Both the position numbers and the translations under genes were made by a program. From Pisolithus tinctorius (Eukaryota; Basidiomycota; Agaricomycetes; Boletales; Pisolithaceae): DNA of 64,000 nucleotides. Every line of letters begins with the position of its first letter. The first letter of the stretch is position 1. The notes under the pieces were generated by a model. The model had not been told where the DNA came from. It searched no databases and was given only the letters and a program-made list of their open reading frames with translations. The stretch covers positions 35,686 to 99,685 of the forward strand of contig JANFAH010000117.1 in the NCBI GenBank assembly GCA_024663395.1, given 5' to 3'. Positions 58,801-64,000 of this stretch are shown one piece after another.

Positions 58801-60422
58801 CACGATCTCATTGCAGTTGCGGTCCTGGTGCAAACTTTCCAAGACAGGTCCTCCTTCATACTCATCAAACCTGCGATCGAAACGCTTCCATCGTTGACCT
58901 TGGTATGCAGGGAGGTATACCGGTGGAGTTGGACGTGGGAAATGGTACATCGTTCCAGCTGACCAGTCCTTGACATGCTTGCGTCGCTGGATGATCTCAA
59001 GAGGATCATCTGGAGTGGATTCCCCTTCGACTCGATGACCATGGGCAGCCCGAGGAGGAAGTCGATCCCTGGCTCTGGCCCTGCTCACATAAGGGTAGCG
59101 CCGAAGGAGATCCCTGAGACGCTGAGACTTGGCATCCAGAGGCAAAGGATGGTCTTCACCTTCATCTTCAGTGTCAGTCGGAAAGTCACCATCGGAGTGC
59201 ACATCAGGGTTCACTACATTGCTGGAGTCATCCCCCCTTTGGCAGCGAAGGCAGTTGGCCCCAATGACATTCAACTCACGGACGATGGTAGCATGTTGCT
59301 CTCCAGATGATTGGTTTTCCACATCCATGAGGATGTCTTCACCGATGGCTTCGGTGTCGTCCCACTGTGTCCATATGTGACCAGGGGGAAGGGTGGTTGT
59401 AGACAAGTAACGATAGTCCTCCCAGCACCTTCGACAGCCCTCCTTCACCATGACAAGCATTCTAAGGCGGAGACGATGACCACAAGGAATTGGAGGGATG
59501 TGGATGGTAGGCCTGCCATCACCAGATAGCCCTCCTCTCATGAGTGACTCCATGACAAAGGATGCAATGGGCCCACAGTCGAAACCGTTCTGTGACCAAT
59601 TGTACACCTGCCACATCAACTTGGGTTGGGTCGATGGCATCGAATCCATGAAGAGATGCTATGCGTGTCCAGTAGAAAGGGCCATTCCATGTGTTCCAGT
59701 CATCGCGCAGTGGGTCATAGTGGGGATGGGGGGTTTCTGGGACGCGTTCGATGCGCCTTCCAAGGATGAATGCAAGGTTCAACCAATAGTCAAAGACTGC
59801 AACAAAGAAGTGACTGTTTTGCATGACCACAAAGGCAATGGGAACAGATGGATCGGCAGGATGGAATCGAAGAGATGGCGTTGACGAAAAAATTGAATCT
59901 CCTGTGCATCTGGTAAGGCATGGGTGCCCCCACTGACAGATGGAATGACAGAGAACAAGTCGGCATAGCGGACATGCATCCTGCCCTGGACAGCATACCA
60001 TTGGGACAGGAGATGAAAGTTGAGGATGCTGGCATCGATCCAAGTTTCATACCGGAGAGTCCCTAGGGTCTGGTAGGCCAATTGCCCATGTGGTAGGCCT
60101 GGCCATGGAACACACTTTCAGAAGCAATCATAAGCAGACAGAGAGAAAGAGTACAGAAGAGACTCACTGATGATATCACGTACAGAAGGCGCCCTGACTC
60201 CTGACTCGAGTCCTGATGGGGTGGATGCGATGGTGCAAATGATGGGCCATGCACATTCACAAAGGAATCGTCAGAGGCATTGCTTTGATGCTCCTCTTCT
60301 GACCCACTCAAGTGGTTTACCATGGCCTGGCACTTCTCATATATCTGGTTCAGTTCATCCTCATCAACAGAGGATTCTGGATCTTCTGGAGGAGTCATTG
60401 CTCTGGAAAGGAGACCACCCAT
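55853..60422 (-). pseudogene. Ulp1/C48-like cysteine protease fused to a long uncharacterised domain, frameshifted
   Basis: The minus-strand reading starts with ATG at 60422 ('MTPPEDPESSVDEDELNQIY') and continues after an intron with 'TWIDASILNFHLLSQWYAV'. Near 59885 the frame shifts at a T6 run. The protease part follows: 'VVMQNSHFFVAVFDYWLNLA' supplies the His region, and 'WSQNGFDCGPIASFVMES' the Cys region with the DCGP signature of Ulp1-like peptidases. A second shift near 59602 looks like loss of TG in 'gatg(tg)tggcag'. From 59649 the frame runs to a donor at about 58620, resumes at 58549 and continues for about 900 residues to 55853, ending in a basic tail 'KARKPPARRGK'-like. The long part ('KAVPFSMQVLKQIQKTMEAI', 'SFFFVLECKGIKLW') has no known function. 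Confidence 0.7.
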
Positions 60423-60751
60423 TATTACACTGTAGGATGGGGACAGTGGAGAAGAGCATGCTGAGTCTGAATGATGAGATGGGAGGAGAAATGGCCTTCA
60501 TGACATTGTCAAATGCAAGTCTGATTTCACTTTCATCAGTGGAGGATGCATTGGAAGCAGCTCTGACGGGCTCTCTGGGAACGTGTCTGGGGTGCCATGG
60601 CGGTGGAATGTTGGTTCTTTGCCGATCCCAAACACGTAATGCCAGCACCCACCCAAAGAAAATTTTTTCCAGGGTCCACCCTGGCTAACCGAGAATTGCA
60701 AGCGACGTCACGGGTTACCCTCCGACTTTTTACTTCGCCTCCCAACCCTAC
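60423..60751. other. Shared promoter region of divergent protease-like and BAH-PHD genes
   Basis: About 330 bases between two outward-reading starts. No coding signal of its own was recognised. Confidence 0.5.
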
Positions 60752-62010
60752 ATGGCCCCTCCATCCAACAAGACCTTTCTTTCCCTTCCATCATCCTCCA
60801 AGCTAAGTGGTAGGTCTCCATTAGACACCAGCAGTCATTTAAGCTCATCCAAGCCAGTGACGGAACCTCACTGGTGCAGGTGAAGACATCCTGGATGGAA
60901 GGGAGGAAGTTCCAGAACACATGACCCACACCTTCCAAGAGGTGATAAGTAAGAAAAGACTGGATGGGCATGTCGTTTGCTGATGGAAGCTTTAATTAGC
61001 ATCTTTGTAAATGGCGACTGATGGCAGCCTGTGGTATGCTCGTGATCAAGGACATCAGAGTCCAACTGGTGAAGAAAAGTCATGTAAGAGACTTCCAGTG
61101 CCACTGTGGGTGTCCACCCTTCTGACATGCAGTACAGAAGGCATGGGTTGAAGTGCAGTGGTACTACAGCAGGAGCTGATATAGGAGACAAAAGTGAGCT
61201 GGCTGCCATCAAGTTCCTTGTACCTTTGACTCACTCACAAACAGCATGAGAAAATACATTGGCAACAATGAGCTGGTTCTATCGGACCACAATGACATCA
61301 TTGAACCAGAGGCCATCGTGTGTAAGTCATCCCTGAATTTTGTATACAGCTGGAAGCTCATGGAGAGCATAGCGCCAGCAGATATTCACATCTTTCAGTG
61401 CAGAAAGGTGTTTTGGTCCTTTGATAGGAACAAAGGATATGTATACACAGTGACCATGAGCGCACATGGTAAAACAAGTCATCCAGGTATGGATGAATGG
61501 CATGACACCGATTTTTGAAAAACTCCTGACATAAACTACACCCCATCAGGGCCCCTTCCATGCTTGCTCTGTCTGTGAAAAACCATATAACCCAGACAAA
61601 GCTGAACAACAGTATTGTCGAACCTGCAAAAATTGGTTCCACTGCAGTTGTTTACAGAAACTTGCAAAGGGAAGCACCAGACCCCTGGAAATCACAAAGG
61701 AAGTCCTAAATGGGACAGGTCTCTCACTGCAGGATATTCAGGTGTGTGTCCTGTGCATTCCGATATGCAGGGGAAATGAGGGTGGTGTGGTGGGCAATGG
61801 TGAGGTTATGATGAGTATGTGGAGGAGGTCAGAGAAGCACAGAACGGGCAGAGACAGGAGGTTGAAACTGGTCTACAAAGTCATATGACCAGTGACCTGA
61901 TCCAACAGGCACAGAAGTCATATGCGTATTATCGATGCTCCCTCTGTTTTGCAGAAGGCAGAGAGGTTACATATGATGTAGGCTCCTTCTTGGCTGTAGA
62001 ACCCTGACCC
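60752..62010 (+). CDS. BAH- and PHD-finger protein, partial model
   Basis: Start at ATG 60752 ('MAPPSNKTFLSLPSSSKLSG'). Parts of a BAH domain follow in separate exons: 'KAWVEVQWYYSRS' near 61138, 'NNELVLSDHNDIIEPEAI' at 61262-61320 and 'IFQCRKVFWSFD' at 61391-61430. After an intron 61484-61550 a PHD-like zinc finger appears ('GPFHACSVCEKPYNPDKAEQ', 'YCRTCKNWFHCSCL'), then 'TKEVLNGTGLSLQDIQ' and a GTGTGT donor at 61742. BAH-PHD proteins read histone marks in the nucleus. The first exons and the 3' end are not fully resolved. It diverges from the protease-like gene. Confidence 0.6.
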
Positions 62011-62290
62011 GAACAAATGCCAGCCATTGAACAGAAAGAAAGGAATTGGAAGAGGCCAGGGTGATGATGGGAGGCTAAATACTGCATTGGTAGTGTCAGA
62101 TGCTGTGGTAGAACTGAATAAAGAGCAGCGGTGGGATCATGCACCAGTATGTGATATTTCAAAGATTGTCAGACTGTCAGCACCATAGCACCTGGCCCCT
62201 CTACACGGATTACGACATTGAAAACACATGTAGGCATGATAGGCAGAATGCATCATGGACAAAAGCAGCAAACTGGATCCAAGTGATTTA
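62011..62290. other. 3' flank of the BAH-PHD gene
   Basis: Mostly unassigned; it may still include terminal exons of the BAH-PHD gene. No independent gene was recognised. Confidence 0.35.
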
Positions 62291-63780
62291 GATGGCCTTA
62301 ATTACATCGGTAAAGGTGGATTGGACACGCTGAACAACAAGGAACATGGTCTAGCAAAATATAGAAAGAGGGGGGGGGAGGGGTCAGGTGGTCATACTCA
62401 GATTTCTCATATACCATCAGAGAAAGCATTTGTCAGGTTGCTACATCATGGATAGCCTTGCTGACACCGGTAAAGTTGGTTAAGACATGGTGGAAAATAG
62501 CGAAAATCACCTAGCAAAATATAGACTGGGTGAGGTCAGGTGGTCATGGACAAACTTATTATATACCGTCAGAGTCAGTGTTCGTCGGATTTCTACCACT
62601 GTGGATGGTCTTACCGACATTGGTGAAGGTGGTCAAGACATGACGAACAATGACGAACATGGTCTAACAAAATATAAACAGGGGGAGGCCAGGCGGTCCT
62701 GCTCAAACTTATCATATACCATTGACACAAGCGTTCGTCAAGTTCCCACCACTGTGGATAGTCTTGGAAACATTGGTAAAGGGGATTAAGAGATGGGGAA
62801 CAGTGGAGAATGTGGTCTAGCAAAAAATAGACTGGGGGAAGTCAGGTGGTCGTGCTCAAATTTATCATGTACCATCGGACCCAGTGTTCGTCGGGTTTCT
62901 ACCACTGTAGATAGTCTTACTACATTGGTAAAGGTGGTTAAGACATGACGAACAATGGCGAACATCACCTAGCAAAATATAGAAAGGGGGGGGGGAGGGT
63001 TCAGGTGGTCATACTCAAATTTATCATATACCATCAGAGAAAGCATTTCAGGTTGCTACATCTTGGATAGCCTTTCTGACACTGGTAAATGTGGTTAAGA
63101 CATGGCAGACAATGGAGAACATCGCCTAGCAAAATATAGACTGGGGAGGTCAGGTGGTCATGCAAACTTATCATATACTGTCAGAGTCAGTGTTCGTCGG
63201 ATTTCTACCACTGTGGATGGTCTTACTGACATTGGTAAAGGTGGTCAAGACATGAAACAATGGCTACCATCGCCTAGCAAAATATAGACAGGGGGAGGTC
63301 AGGTCGACATACCGAAACTTATCATATACCACTAAATACTGTGTTCTCCAGGATTTCCCCACATTGAAATCACCCTGTAACATTGGTAAGTGAGGTTAAG
63401 ATGTGCAGAACAACGAAGAACAAATATATGGAGAGGAGGAAGTCGGGTGGTCATACTGAAACTTATCATATACCACCAGAACCTGTGTTCGCCATGCTTC
63501 CACCACCTTAGGCAGTCTTACTAACATCGGTAAAGGTTGTGGTGACATGCCGAACAATGACGAACATGGTCTAGCGAAATGTAGACTGGGGGAAGTCGGG
63601 TGGCCATACTGAAAGGTGTTTGCAAGGCTTCTACCACCTTATTATGTCTGAATGATGTCATGGTAAACCCATGGTCCAGCAAAGTATCTACAGCGGGAAG
63701 TCAGGTGGTAATGCTGAACCATCGGTGTTCCATAGCCTTCAACACTTTGGATAGTCTGCCCGACCACTTTACAGGGGGAA
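62290..63780. repeat. Diverged ~150-155-bp tandem repeat, about nine copies
   Basis: The landmark 'ctagcaaaatatag' (with variants) recurs at 62352, 62511, 62668, 62817, 62972, 63126, 63275 and, more diverged, near 63425 and 63571. Each unit also has 'gtcaggtggtcatactcaaa', 'ttatcatataccatcagag', a 'tttctaccactgtggatagtct' stretch and 'gacattggtaaaggtggt'. Non-coding satellite-like array near the right end of the window. Confidence 0.9.
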
Positions 63781-64000
63781 TCGATGGTAATGGTGCTGAA
63801 CAGGTATACTACTGTATTTGGCGTGAGGGCTGACCTGCCCACCTTGTGATCAGTTTTATAAACTGGTCCATTACAGTATCTATCAGGACATGGAGTCTTC
63901 GTGCCTTGGACATAGTCAGTCTCGCTGTATGTATATGGTGCATGACATGCACTATTTGCCTTACATTCCACTTACATAAGCGATCAATGATGGAGTTACA
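63781..64000. other. Right end, no feature recognised
   Basis: After the tandem array the sequence shows no repeat unit and no recognisable gene before the window ends. Confidence 0.4.

Overview
The window reads as nuclear DNA of a mushroom-forming basidiomycete (Agaricomycetes). Genes are dense, introns are mostly 45-60 nt with GT-AG and occasional GC-AG borders, exons are often tiny (6, 14 and 16 nt), and the gene content is typical (ISWI remodeller, ATG101, ATP23, ubiquitin-L40, ubiquilin, Kre9-like GPI protein, agaric BTB and GTPase families). Exon models were built by hand from splice signals and reading phase. Phase closes over every exon in the models called complete.

Layout. 1-5.9 kb: no recognisable gene, only old diverged repeats. 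5.9-18 kb: NIF3 (-), ATP23 (+), Kre9-like GPI protein (+), ubiquitin-L40 (-), and a Gfd2/YDR514C-type DEDDh-fold protein (+) that has lost predicted catalytic residues. 17.9-20.5 kb: a decayed agaric gene and a decayed DUS1 copy. 20.6-28.1 kb: ubiquilin/DSK2 (-), dienelactone hydrolase (+), ATG101 (-), EI24-like membrane protein (-). 28.7-32.5 kb: intact DUS1 (+), a 5'-truncated RPN7 and a BTB/POZ gene with a frameshift. 33-37.6 kb: a GTPase gene (-) interrupted by about 26 copies of an 82-bp minisatellite in which nearly every unit carries its own splice sites. 37.9-42.5 kb: a complete 23-exon ISWI ATPase (+).

The right third (about 42.6-64 kb) is an accessory, subtelomere-like block with few CpGs, many tandem repeats and genes of mobile or telomere-linked type. 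They are an OrsD zinc-finger / recombinase-like / RecQ-helicase giant gene with one CGA-to-TGA stop, two small uncharacterised genes (called A and B here), a Ulp1-like protease gene with frameshifts, and a BAH-PHD gene transcribed divergently from it.

The most unusual signal is a 20-bp palindrome, ATAAGCGACCGGTCGCTTAT, present in 23 near-copies between 44.9 and 54.7 kb and nowhere else that I could see. Fifteen copies lie inside predicted introns of three consecutive same-strand genes (helicase, gene A, gene B). One is read through in an exon and the rest flank the genes. These three genes also share a similar promoter/leader, and nearly all their introns are phase 0. Gene B holds five tandem copies of a 48-nt exon, each preceded by a palindrome-bearing intron. 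I propose that this is one co-regulated cassette with a palindrome-based intron family or a recognition site for its own recombinase/helicase. That function is inference.
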